DNA of 11,386 nucleotides from Candidatus Nanopelagicaceae bacterium (lineage in GTDB: Bacteria > Actinomycetota > Actinomycetes > Nanopelagicales > Nanopelagicaceae): positions 1-11,386 of the forward strand of contig JALQWD010000097.1 of NCBI GenBank assembly GCA_023260175.1, in the 5' to 3' direction. The notes below the pieces were generated by a model. It searched no databases. It had not been told where the DNA came from and was given only the letters and a program-made list of their open reading frames with translations. Made by a program: the position numbers and the translations under genes. Position 1 is the first letter of the stretch, and each line of letters opens with the position of its first letter. Below are positions 1 to 7,086 of this stretch, in pieces.

Positions 1-156
1 GATTTCTACATTACTGTTCGAGGTAACTTGTCTCCAAAGGTTAAGAAATTTAGTAAAGACTTGTTTAACCAATTACAACAAAAAGAGTTACAAGCTAAAC
101 GTAAAGGTAAAGCTGATCAACCTGTAGATTTAGATGAAGCGCACCTGTTCCGATAA
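1..156 (+). CDS. Unrecognised partial frame at left edge, Lys/Gln-rich
   Basis: An open frame enters from the left edge and runs 51 codons to TAA at 154-156. It begins DFYITVRGNLSP and becomes rich in Lys and Gln (KVKKFSKDLF, then [14 protein letters not shown]), ending with an acidic stretch. I do not recognise the family. The other frames across 1-140 are interrupted, so this is the most likely coding frame of that segment. Its last five codons (A-H-L-F-R) and the stop lie at or beyond the point where the sequence becomes the reverse strand of an acyltransferase gene, so the apparent C-terminus is probably not native. The base composition is clearly more AT-rich and Lys-rich than the rest of the window. 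It could be the 3' part of a foreign gene, or DNA joined on by assembly error. Confidence 0.35.
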   Translation, partial: DFYITVRGNLSPKVKKFSKDLFNQLQQKELQAKRKGKADQPVDLDEAHLFR

Positions 157-310
157 ATGCAAAATCTAAATAACTCACATGATTGCAAGCAATCACTGCG
201 CCACCTTTACGTGGCAAATTATCTTGACCTTCAAATTCAAATTGAATATCAAGGCCTTTCCAAAGTGCGCGGAAAAGTCCGATAACTGGGGGATAGACCA
301 GTTCAGCCAC
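95..310 (-). CDS. 1-acyl-sn-glycerol-3-phosphate acyltransferase (PlsC-like), N-terminal fragment, broken
   Basis: A PlsC-family enzyme would acylate lysophosphatidate at the membrane in phospholipid synthesis. From a GTG at 308-310 the protein begins [19 protein letters not shown] and reaches the catalytic H(X4)D block, NHVSYLD, with His at about residue 44 and Asp at 49, followed by FAFIGTGA. After that Ala codon (140-142) family resemblance stops abruptly, and a short unrelated tail ([14 protein letters not shown]) ends at TAG, 95-97. Only about 57 of the roughly 220 or more residues usual for the family remain. The glycerophosphate-binding block expected further on is missing. The GTG start is chosen because it overlaps the lipA stop by 8 bases and removes an implausible upstream extension inside lipA; an in-frame ATG at 362-364 is the alternative. 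The break coincides with a composition change, so an assembly join is as likely as true truncation. Confidence 0.6.
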   Translation of the reverse strand: MAELVYPPVIGLFRALWKGLDIQFEFEGQDNLPRKGGAVIACNHVSYLDFAFIGTGALHLNLQVDQLYLYV

Positions 311-1235
311 GAGCTGCCATTGCCTCTTTATATAGTCGACCTGCGCGATAGCTTGAACGAACAAGTGGTCCGCTCATTACACCTGAGAAACCAATTGCCT
401 TTGCTTCATCTGCTAATTCAACAAATTCGTTTGGTTTAACCCAACGAGCAATTGGATGGTGCATTGGGGTAGGGCGTAGATATTGAGTAATTGTGATGAT
501 GTCACAACCTGCGTTGTGAAGATCCTTTAGCGCTTGGCTAACTTCGTCGCGTTCTTCGCCCATACCTAGAATCAAATTTGATTTAGTAATCAAACCGAAA
601 TTACATGCCTGTGTAATCACGTCAAGAGAAAGTTCATATCTAAAGGCAGGACGAATACGCTTAAAGATACGAGGCACAGTCTCTAAGTTATGTGCGAAAA
701 CTTCTGGGCGGGAATCAAATACTTGATTCAGAAGGTCAGGCTTTCCGCTGAAATCAGGGGCCAGCATCTCAACACCGGTACCCGGATTAAGTTCATGCAC
801 TTTCCGGATTGTCTCTGCGTACAACCATGCGCCTTCATCTTCTAGATCATCGCGTGTTACACCAGTGATTGTTGCGTAACGTAATTGCATCTGATTTACA
901 GATTCTGCAACACGTCTTGGTTCGTCGCGATCAACAGGAAGTGGCTTGCCGGTATCAATATTGCAGAAATCGCAACGACGAGTGCATCGATCGCCGCCAA
1001 TCAAGAATGTTGCTTCGCGATCTTCCCAACATTCGAAAATGTTTGGACAAGCTGCTTCTTGGCAGACTGTGTGAAGACCTTCATTAACAACTAGTGAACG
1101 AAGTTGCGTGTATTCCGGACCCATCTTTGCGCGAGTCTTAATCCATTCAGGCTTGCGTTCGATTGGTGTTTCGGCATTGCGCGCTTCAATACGAAGAAGC
1201 TTGCGGCCATCAGGTGCAACCTTGGAATCGGTCAT
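303..1235 (-). CDS. lipA: Lipoyl synthase
   Basis: A radical-SAM enzyme that inserts two sulfur atoms at C6 and C8 of the octanoyl chain bound to lipoyl domains, completing lipoate assembly in the cytosol. Both iron-sulfur motifs are intact: the auxiliary cluster CX4CX5C at Cys58, Cys63 and Cys69 ([12 protein letters not shown]), and the radical-SAM CX3CX2C at Cys84, Cys88 and Cys91 (CTRRCDFC). The C-terminal RSSY motif lies at about residues 293-296. The block [17 protein letters not shown] is also family-typical. At 310 residues it is near normal length. The ATG at 1233-1235 overlaps the lipB stop (ATGA), so translation is probably coupled to lipB; no strong Shine-Dalgarno is visible. Its stop overlaps the GTG start of the following acyltransferase. 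The client is most likely SucB in this same window. Confidence 0.97.
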   Translation of the reverse strand: MTDSKVAPDGRKLLRIEARNAETPIERKPEWIKTRAKMGPEYTQLRSLVVNEGLHTVCQEAACPNIFECWEDREATFLIGGDRCTRRCDFCNIDTGKPLPVDRDEPRRVAESVNQMQLRYATITGVTRDDLEDEGAWLYAETIRKVHELNPGTGVEMLAPDFSGKPDLLNQVFDSRPEVFAHNLETVPRIFKRIRPAFRYELSLDVITQACNFGLITKSNLILGMGEERDEVSQALKDLHNAGCDIITITQYLRPTPMHHPIARWVKPNEFVELADEAKAIGFSGVMSGPLVRSSYRAGRLYKEAMAARG

Positions 1236-1882
1236 GGCTCTAGTTTACTTACTCGAGCAAGAGCCGAAACCATATGCTTCTCGAGCACAGGCGTAACTTC
1301 CGATATAGATATTGTGCGATTCAACTCTTTTTCCATGCTGGTGGTCTCAGCTTCTGGCATGCCGCAAGGGATGATTGATCCAAACCTTGCAAGATCGGGG
1401 CAGACATTAAGTGCAAAGCCGTGCATGGTTACACCTTTTGCTACGCGAACTCCGATAGCGGAAATCTTTCTTTCGCCATTTTGATCTTTAATCCAAACGC
1501 CAGTCTTACCTGCGATAGAAATTCCAGTAATTCCGAACTCTGCAAGTGTTGCGATCAAGCCTTCTTCTAGATTTCTAACAAAGCCAACAACTTCATTACG
1601 CTTTTCAAGTCGAACAATTGGATAACCAACAATCTGTCCTGGCCCATGCCAAGTTATTCGGCCGCCGCGATCTACATCAACAACTGGTGTTCCATCTTGA
1701 GGGCGCTCTGAAATTTCAGTCCGTCTTCCTGCGGTGTAAACAGAGGGGTGCTCAATCAAGATTAAGGTATTTTTTGAACCGTCTACAACGCTTTGATGTA
1801 TCTCACGTTGCATCGCCCAGGACGTCTCATATTCAACTAAACCGCTATGAATTACCGCGATATCGGAGAGAGAAACAGGCAC
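1232..1882 (-). CDS. lipB: Octanoyltransferase (lipoate-protein ligase B)
   Basis: Transfers octanoate from octanoyl-ACP to the target lysine of lipoyl domains, the first step of de novo lipoate attachment. Diagnostic blocks are present: [16 protein letters not shown] (residues 73-88), [10 protein letters not shown] with the catalytic Lys139, [10 protein letters not shown] (150-159), and the catalytic Cys173 in IPCGM. At 216 residues the protein is full length. The start is a GTG at 1880-1882, giving [15 protein letters not shown]. There is no clear Shine-Dalgarno, but a TAGAAT box ends 6 bases upstream of the GTG, which suggests a leaderless transcript. The gene heads a tightly coupled lipB-lipA-acyltransferase unit and diverges from the transporter gene across only 53 bases. 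Confidence 0.96.
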   Translation of the reverse strand: MPVSLSDIAVIHSGLVEYETSWAMQREIHQSVVDGSKNTLILIEHPSVYTAGRRTEISERPQDGTPVVDVDRGGRITWHGPGQIVGYPIVRLEKRNEVVGFVRNLEEGLIATLAEFGITGISIAGKTGVWIKDQNGERKISAIGVRVAKGVTMHGFALNVCPDLARFGSIIPCGMPEAETTSMEKELNRTISISEVTPVLEKHMVSALARVSKLEP

Positions 1883-1888
1883 CTGCGC

Positions 1889-1894
1889 ATTCTA
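1889..1894 (-). promoter_or_regulatory. Probable -10 box for lipB (leaderless start)
   Basis: On the minus strand TAGAAT matches the TATAAT consensus at five of six positions. It is separated by 6 bases from the lipB GTG, placing transcription start at or next to the first base of the start codon. About 17 bases further upstream is TTTTCC (1912-1917), a poor -35 match. Leaderless mRNAs are common in Actinobacteria, and lipB lacks a recognisable ribosome binding site, which fits. The transcription start itself is inferred. Confidence 0.45.
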
Positions 1895-1920
1895 TTGGTT
1901 AGACTTCAGTAGGAAAATTA

Positions 1921-1926
1921 GGGGAG
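1921..1926 (+). promoter_or_regulatory. Ribosome binding site of the MMPL transporter gene
   Basis: GGGGAG lies 9 bases before the ATG at 1936 and is a good Shine-Dalgarno match, supporting that start. It contrasts with the divergent lipB start, which has none. I see no convincing -10/-35 pair for this gene within the 53-base divergent gap. Confidence 0.6.
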
Positions 1927-1935
1927 AGATTTAGA

Positions 1936-4056
1936 ATGCGTATACGCGGACGTAAACCACTTTGGATAGCAATTATCACGGTTGTAGCTTGGTTAGGAAT
2001 TTCAGGCGTCGCTGGACCGATGTTTGGCAAGCTATCGACAGTTCAGAAGAATGACAACACAGACTTTTTGCCAACTAACGCGGAGTCATACAAATTCACT
2101 AAAGCGTATGAGAAATATGCCCCTACATCTGATCGTTCAATTCCGGCGCTAGTTTTGTTTATCGGTAATGTTGATCAAGAGAAGATTGCTCAGGCAAACG
2201 GATACTTGCAGACTATTCCGAACAAAGAGGTAGAAGGAACAGATAAGAAGATTGGCGAGTATCTGATCCAGGGAGCTCCAATTTTCGCATTCCCATCCGA
2301 AGATGGAAAAGCCATTTTAGGTTCGCTCTCCTTTGACGCTGCCAAAATCGCAGATCAAATTGGTAAAGAACCGGCACTTCCTCTAGTCATTGATTCAATT
2401 AGAAATTACACCGAAGAATTCGCATCAGCCGGAGGTTATGACGCACACGTCACAGGATTCGCCGCAATCTTTGCGGATCTTTTCAAAGCATTTGGTGGCA
2501 TTGATTCCACATTACTTTATTGGACATTAGGAATTGTTGCCCTGATTCTGATTGTGGTGTATCGATCTCCAGTTTTGTGGATTCTTCCTCTATTTAGCGC
2601 TCTTATGGCTGAGTCCTTAGCTGGAGGTGTTATCTATTTATTAGCGAAGAATGACATTCTGACTCTCGACGGTCAGTCTCAAGGAATTCTCTCTGTGCTA
2701 GTGATAGGTGCTGCAACAGATTATGCGCTCTTGTTAATAGCTAGATATCGCGAAGAGCTCCATCATCACGAATCTCGTTTCGACGCAATTCGAATCGCAC
2801 TTCGCGGTGTACTCGAGCCGATTATCGCCTCAGGTGCCACTGTAACCATTGGCCTTTTGGTATTAATTCTTAGCGAGCTTAAGAACAACCGATCACTCGG
2901 CCCTGTCGGCGCAATTGGAATTGTTGCATCGATGATAACAATTTTGACTTTGTTGCCAGCGCTACTCATGTTGTTCGGTCGTTGGATATTTTGGCCACGT
3001 ATTCCAAAGCATGACGATGTCGATGAGAAATTGACTGGCTTTTGGTCAAAAGTGGCTAATGCGACTGCAAACAGCCCTAAGAAGTTTGCCACGGTTACTT
3101 CTGTCGCGTTGCTAATAATGGTCGGATTTATCACTACTTTGAATGCATCTGGCATATCAACTTTGGAAGGTTTCACAAAGAAGCCGAAATCATTGTTAGG
3201 CCAAGAATTGCTGCTGGAGCACTTCCCGGGTGGCCAGAATCAACCTACGCAGATCATTGTTGCAAAGGATAAATCTCAAGAAGTAATTGCAGCTGTTTCA
3301 AAGGTTGATGGTGTTTCAAATGTTGCTCCTGAAATACTAGATCCTGCGAACCCAGTTGTAATCGAAAAAGATGGTCGCATTGTTCTCGATGCGACATTAG
3401 ATGTTCCAGCGGATTCAAATGCCGGTCGAGCGCTAGTCCCAGAAATTCGCACTGCTGTACAGGCGATTGATTCTGAAGCGTTAGTTGGCGGCATCAGTGC
3501 AACTTTCTATGACGTGGACGTTGCCTCGGAGCGCGATCGCAACCTAATCATTCCTATTGTGCTTCTAATTATCGCAATTATTTTGGCGCTCTTACTACGA
3601 AGCATTGTTGCGGCTGCAGTTCTTCTCGCGACAGTAGTTCTTTCCTTTGCAGCAACTTTAGGTGTTTCTGCATTTGTATTTAATAACATATTCCACTTCC
3701 CTGGAGCGGATACTTCATTCCCACTATTTACATTTGTGTTCCTTGTGGCTCTTGGTATCGATTACAACATCTTCCTGATGACGCGTGTTCGTGAAGAGGC
3801 GCTCAAGTTAGGTACACGTGCTGGAACAATTAAAGGTGTAACCGTTACCGGCGGCGTGATCACCTCTGCAGGCGTAGTACTTGCAGCAACTTTCACAGTA
3901 TTGGGAGTTCTGCCTTTGGTAGCGCTAGCGCAAATTGCTTTCGCCGTGGCATTTGGTGTTCTTCTAGATACTCTCGTGGTTCGCTCACTTCTTGTGCCTG
4001 CTTTGGTTCACATCATTGGCAAGCGCATCTGGTGGCCAGCAAAACTAGAAGATTAA
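1936..4056 (+). CDS. MMPL/RND-superfamily transporter
   Basis: A large inner-membrane exporter of the MMPL type found in Actinobacteria, which uses the proton gradient. The 706 residues show the duplicated RND architecture: one membrane helix (about 10-30), a long extracytoplasmic domain (about 31-188), a bundle of five helices (about 190-345), then helix 7 (about 385-405), a second extracytoplasmic domain (about 406-535) and a final helix bundle (about 538-700). Each half carries the conserved Asp-Tyr pair of MMPL proteins in a membrane helix: GAATDYALLL (Asp262-Tyr263) and GIDYNIFLMTR (Asp609-Tyr610). The ATG has a good upstream GGGGAG, and the N-terminus (MRIRGRKPLW then a hydrophobic helix) is typical. 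It heads a plus-strand unit, with the next gene 4 bases downstream. Substrate is unknown: lipid, pigment or drug export are all possible, and automatic labels such as drug exporter would be unsupported here. Confidence 0.92.
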   Translation: MRIRGRKPLWIAIITVVAWLGISGVAGPMFGKLSTVQKNDNTDFLPTNAESYKFTKAYEKYAPTSDRSIPALVLFIGNVDQEKIAQANGYLQTIPNKEVEGTDKKIGEYLIQGAPIFAFPSEDGKAILGSLSFDAAKIADQIGKEPALPLVIDSIRNYTEEFASAGGYDAHVTGFAAIFADLFKAFGGIDSTLLYWTLGIVALILIVVYRSPVLWILPLFSALMAESLAGGVIYLLAKNDILTLDGQSQGILSVLVIGAATDYALLLIARYREELHHHESRFDAIRIALRGVLEPIIASGATVTIGLLVLILSELKNNRSLGPVGAIGIVASMITILTLLPALLMLFGRWIFWPRIPKHDDVDEKLTGFWSKVANATANSPKKFATVTSVALLIMVGFITTLNASGISTLEGFTKKPKSLLGQELLLEHFPGGQNQPTQIIVAKDKSQEVIAAVSKVDGVSNVAPEILDPANPVVIEKDGRIVLDATLDVPADSNAGRALVPEIRTAVQAIDSEALVGGISATFYDVDVASERDRNLIIPIVLLIIAIILALLLRSIVAAAVLLATVVLSFAATLGVSAFVFNNIFHFPGADTSFPLFTFVFLVALGIDYNIFLMTRVREEALKLGTRAGTIKGVTVTGGVITSAGVVLAATFTVLGVLPLVALAQIAFAVAFGVLLDTLVVRSLLVPALVHIIGKRIWWPAKLED

Positions 4057-4060
4057 ATTC

Positions 4061-5065
4061 ATGCGAGCTGGCATATTTGGCTATGGTTTAGCGGCGAGAG
4101 TTTTTCACGCTCCTTTAGCCAAACTTGCCGGCTTTGAAATTGTCGCAATTCAGACAAATAATCTTGATCGTATTGCGCAAGCAAAAGCAGATTTCCCAGA
4201 TGCAGTTATCTGTGCAGATTCAAAAGAGTTGTTTGCGCAAAAATTAGATTTAGCAATTGTAGCTTCTATCAATACTGCTCATGAGGCAAATGCGAAGGCT
4301 GCAATTGATGCCGGGGTTGCGGTAGTCGTTGATAAACCAATGGCGACGACATTGGCTGGAACTAGAGAGCTCTTTAATTACGCAGAGAGCAAAAGCGTTC
4401 CAATCACAGTTTTCTTCAATCGCCTTTGGGATAGCGACACTTTGACTATTAAAGATCTCTTGTTAAATAAGCCTGATGTAATTGGAAAGCCTCATCGTTT
4501 CGATGGGCGGTTTGAAAGATTCCGTCCTGATTTGAATGCACAATCTTGGCGCGAGCAATCCACTCATCAACAAGGAGGTGGGTTGCTATTGGATCTACAG
4601 AGCCACCTAATCTCCACCGCACTGGATTATTTCGGTCCTGCGCAACTTAAATATGCACATGTTAATTCGGTTCGTGGTGCATCTGATGATGATGTGTTAC
4701 TTGTTCTCGAACACGATTCCGGTGTTATCTCTTCCTTAGCTGCGAGTGCTATTTCTGGAGCGCCTGGTCCACGCGTTCGATTGCTTGGCGATAAAGGCGC
4801 GATTGTCATAAATGAGTTAGACCCACAAGAGAACCTACTTCGTGCCGGCAAGTATTTAGATGGCGATAAGAAATCTAGAGTTACTTTAGCTAAAGGCGAC
4901 CAAACTGCGGATTTAGCAGCGATACCTGGTGATTACGTAGCATTCTATGCGGCGATGTTAAATTTTCTAAATGGGGATGGTGAATTGCCAGTCTCTAAAT
5001 TACTTGCACTTCAAGTAGCCGAAATTATTGATCAAGCTCGAAATTATCAGGGGAACGCAAAATGA
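4061..5065 (+). CDS. Gfo/Idh/MocA-family NAD(P)-dependent oxidoreductase
   Basis: A dehydrogenase of the glucose-fructose oxidoreductase/inositol dehydrogenase family, expected to oxidise or reduce a sugar or cyclitol hydroxyl in the cytosol. The N-terminal Rossmann motif is [10 protein letters not shown] (Gly7, Gly9). The family Lys sits in VVDKPMA (Asp91-Lys92-Pro93), and the catalytic D-X3-H is in LLLDLQSHL (Asp178, His182). The blocks [12 protein letters not shown] and RFERFRPDL resemble the YdgJ/IolW-like branch, which includes NADP-dependent scyllo-inositol dehydrogenases; that substrate is only a hint from resemblance. At 334 residues it is full length. It starts 4 bases after the transporter stop with only a weak AGAAGA upstream, and its stop overlaps the next ATG (ATGA), so all three genes are probably co-transcribed and translationally coupled. 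Confidence 0.92.
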   Translation: MRAGIFGYGLAARVFHAPLAKLAGFEIVAIQTNNLDRIAQAKADFPDAVICADSKELFAQKLDLAIVASINTAHEANAKAAIDAGVAVVVDKPMATTLAGTRELFNYAESKSVPITVFFNRLWDSDTLTIKDLLLNKPDVIGKPHRFDGRFERFRPDLNAQSWREQSTHQQGGGLLLDLQSHLISTALDYFGPAQLKYAHVNSVRGASDDDVLLVLEHDSGVISSLAASAISGAPGPRVRLLGDKGAIVINELDPQENLLRAGKYLDGDKKSRVTLAKGDQTADLAAIPGDYVAFYAAMLNFLNGDGELPVSKLLALQVAEIIDQARNYQGNAK

Positions 5066-6219
5066 TTGTTGTAGTTGGTGCAGGGCTAGCTGGTTTAAAC
5101 GCTGCAATCACTTTAGAAGAAGCTGGCCGAGAAGTTCTATTGCTTGATGCATCTGATCGCGCTGGTGGCCGCGTCGCAACAGATGTCGTAGATGGATTTT
5201 TGCTCGATCGTGGCTTTCAATTGATTAATGCCAATTATCCAGAGCTGAAGCGGTTAAATGTAATTAACCATATTGATTTTGTTGAGGCTCCAAGAGCGGT
5301 TGCAATCAATATCGAAGGCAAAGAATCATTCCTCGGAGATCCAAGACAACATTTAACAAGTGCGCTAAATGGACAGACCGGTTCGATTAAAGAGAAGTTG
5401 GGTCTCCTTTCATATTTAACTAAGTCTCCTAAATCTGGCGTATCTGTTGCGAGCCAGCTTCAAGGATTGGGACGTACTTACGATCGTGTGCTTCGTCCAT
5501 TTCTAACTGGCGTCTTCTTATGCGACCCTTCTGAAGTAGAAGCCTCCGTAGGTAAAGAGTTAATCAATTCGTTTGTAACAGGAAAGCCTGGGTTGCCTGC
5601 AAATGGCGCTGGTGCGCTTGCCAGCAAATTGGCGGAACGCGTTAGTAATTTACAACTTGATACTCGAGTCGAAGCTATCAAAGATGACCACCTCAAAACA
5701 TCCAGCGGCAAAATCAAATTTGATTCATTGGTTATTGCAACAGATGCCAATACTGCAGCCCAACTATTAGATATCGAAGAAGTACCGCCAATGGTGGGTT
5801 GCACAACTTGGTATCACGTTCCAGATTCATCGCCATCGGATAGTTCAAATTTACTTTTGGATGGCATGCAAGCAGGACCAGTAGTAAATTCATTGGTAAT
5901 TAGCAACTTGATGAACGGTTATGCGCCAATTGGCCGTTCATTAGTTTCTACAACCACAATTCAACGAGCATCAGAATCAGAGGTTCGTCGACATCTCTCT
6001 GCGATGTGGGGTACAAGTACTCAACATTGGGAGTTGTTAGCCAAATATGAAATTCCAGCTTCGTTACCGCTCGCCCGAGTAGGAAAGCGTCTCGCTAACA
6101 ATGTCCGCGTAGGTAAGAACATTTTCTTAGCAGGAGATTGGCGAGAAGCGCCTTCTCAAAATGGTGCGCTTAAATCAGGAAGAAGAGCTGCAGAGACTTT
6201 AATCAGCCAGCGCATCTAG
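5062..6219 (+). CDS. FAD-dependent amine-oxidase-type oxidoreductase
   Basis: A flavoprotein of the amine oxidase/protoporphyrinogen oxidase/phytoene desaturase superfamily. The N-terminal dinucleotide-binding motif is [10 protein letters not shown] (Gly6, Gly8, Gly11), followed by [12 protein letters not shown] with Asp30 in place of the usual Glu at the end of the second strand and the GGR motif of this superfamily. The C-terminal FAD-contacting block is [18 protein letters not shown] (353-370). At 385 residues it is shorter than typical protoporphyrinogen oxidases or phytoene desaturases (roughly 450-500), so neither is assigned. The ATG overlaps the preceding stop (ATGA), with GGGGA seven bases upstream at 5050-5054. 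Its last 21 bases overlap the convergent epimerase gene. Position after the Gfo/Idh enzyme suggests both redox enzymes act on related substrates, but nothing shows which. Confidence 0.88.
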   Translation: MIVVVGAGLAGLNAAITLEEAGREVLLLDASDRAGGRVATDVVDGFLLDRGFQLINANYPELKRLNVINHIDFVEAPRAVAINIEGKESFLGDPRQHLTSALNGQTGSIKEKLGLLSYLTKSPKSGVSVASQLQGLGRTYDRVLRPFLTGVFLCDPSEVEASVGKELINSFVTGKPGLPANGAGALASKLAERVSNLQLDTRVEAIKDDHLKTSSGKIKFDSLVIATDANTAAQLLDIEEVPPMVGCTTWYHVPDSSPSDSSNLLLDGMQAGPVVNSLVISNLMNGYAPIGRSLVSTTTIQRASESEVRRHLSAMWGTSTQHWELLAKYEIPASLPLARVGKRLANNVRVGKNIFLAGDWREAPSQNGALKSGRRAAETLISQRI

Positions 6220-7080
6220 CGCCGGACCGATATGTGGGAAATCAAAGTTGAATCCTGCTTCTTGAAGTACGCCAGGTAGAACTTTCTTTGATCCCAGAAT
6301 CTCTGTGCTAAATCCACCAAGTGCAAGCTTCAACGCAAATGCCGGAGCTGGAACTAAAGCTGGTCGGCGAAGTGCTCGCGCAAGAGCAGAGGTAAATTCT
6401 TGATTTGTAACTGGATTAGGTGCAGTTAAATTAACCGCGCCAGAGATCGAATTGTTCTCAAGAATAAACTCAATTGCGCGTAGCTGATCATGAAGAGTAA
6501 TCCAAGACCACCATTGCTTGCCGCTGCCAAGTTTTCCACCAAGACCAAATCTGAAAAGTGGAAGCATTCGACCTAGCCCGCCACCTGTTGGATCTAAAAC
6601 TAAACCGGTTCGAATCTTTACGGTGCGAACATCTCCAGCTAAATCAGCAGCGCCTTCCCATTCGCGACAAACTGCTGCACTGAAATCATCTCCACCGCGA
6701 TCCATTTCTGTAACCGCACGATTGCCAGTTTCTCCATACCAACCGATTGCTGATGAAGAGATAAATACCTTTGGCTTTACCTGCGCCACTGCGTTTGCAA
6801 TAGTGGTTGTGCCAAGCAAGCGTGAATTCAAAATCTCTGACTTATATTTCTTAGTCCAACGCTTATCGCCAACACCTGCGCCAGCTAAGTGAATAACCGC
6901 GTCAACACCTTCAAGTGCCGCTAAATCAATCTCTTGATTTGCAGGATCCCAGAAAATCTCTTCAGGAGAAACTGTAGGGCGGCGTACTAGACGTTGAACC
7001 GTGTAGCCATCGCTCTTTAACTTTCCAACGAGTGCGCTACCAATAAGTCCGGATGCGCCGGTAATTGCAATGCGTTGCAT
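6199..7080 (-). CDS. TIGR01777-family NAD-dependent epimerase-like protein (YfcH-like, DUF1731)
   Basis: An extended short-chain dehydrogenase-like protein of the TIGR01777 family. Its substrate is not established for the family. It begins [17 protein letters not shown], the glycine-rich NAD(P)-binding motif, and has [14 protein letters not shown] (about 106-119), the family signature replacing the usual YXXXK region, and REWEGAA and [20 protein letters not shown] blocks. The C-terminal DUF1731 part is visible as [18 protein letters not shown] and [14 protein letters not shown]. At 293 residues it is full length. It starts 6 bases after the sucB stop without a clear ribosome binding site, so it is read from the lpdA-sucB transcript. 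A TIGR01777 gene beside sucB/dlaT and lipB is a conserved actinobacterial arrangement (Rv2216 in M. tuberculosis). Its 3' end overlaps the opposing flavoprotein gene. Confidence 0.92.
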   Translation of the reverse strand: MQRIAITGASGLIGSALVGKLKSDGYTVQRLVRRPTVSPEEIFWDPANQEIDLAALEGVDAVIHLAGAGVGDKRWTKKYKSEILNSRLLGTTTIANAVAQVKPKVFISSSAIGWYGETGNRAVTEMDRGGDDFSAAVCREWEGAADLAGDVRTVKIRTGLVLDPTGGGLGRMLPLFRFGLGGKLGSGKQWWSWITLHDQLRAIEFILENNSISGAVNLTAPNPVTNQEFTSALARALRRPALVPAPAFALKLALGGFSTEILGSKKVLPGVLQEAGFNFDFPHIGPALDALAD

Positions 7081-7086
7081 CGAAAC

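Noticed and set aside
179..439. Plus-strand open frame of 86 codons near the left end
   Set aside because: It is antisense to the acyltransferase fragment and the lipA C-terminus, with no family resemblance.
1104..1484. Plus-strand open frame of 126 codons across lipA and lipB
   Set aside because: It runs opposite two genes with intact catalytic motifs and looks like a codon-bias shadow.
2766..3176. Antisense open frame of 136 codons within the MMPL gene
   Set aside because: It is a shadow of a well-supported coding frame, with no domain, no ribosome binding site and no conserved features.
1936..6219. Genomic island or mobile element carrying the trio
   Set aside because: No integrase, transposase, tRNA, direct-repeat ends or composition shift is visible at either border.
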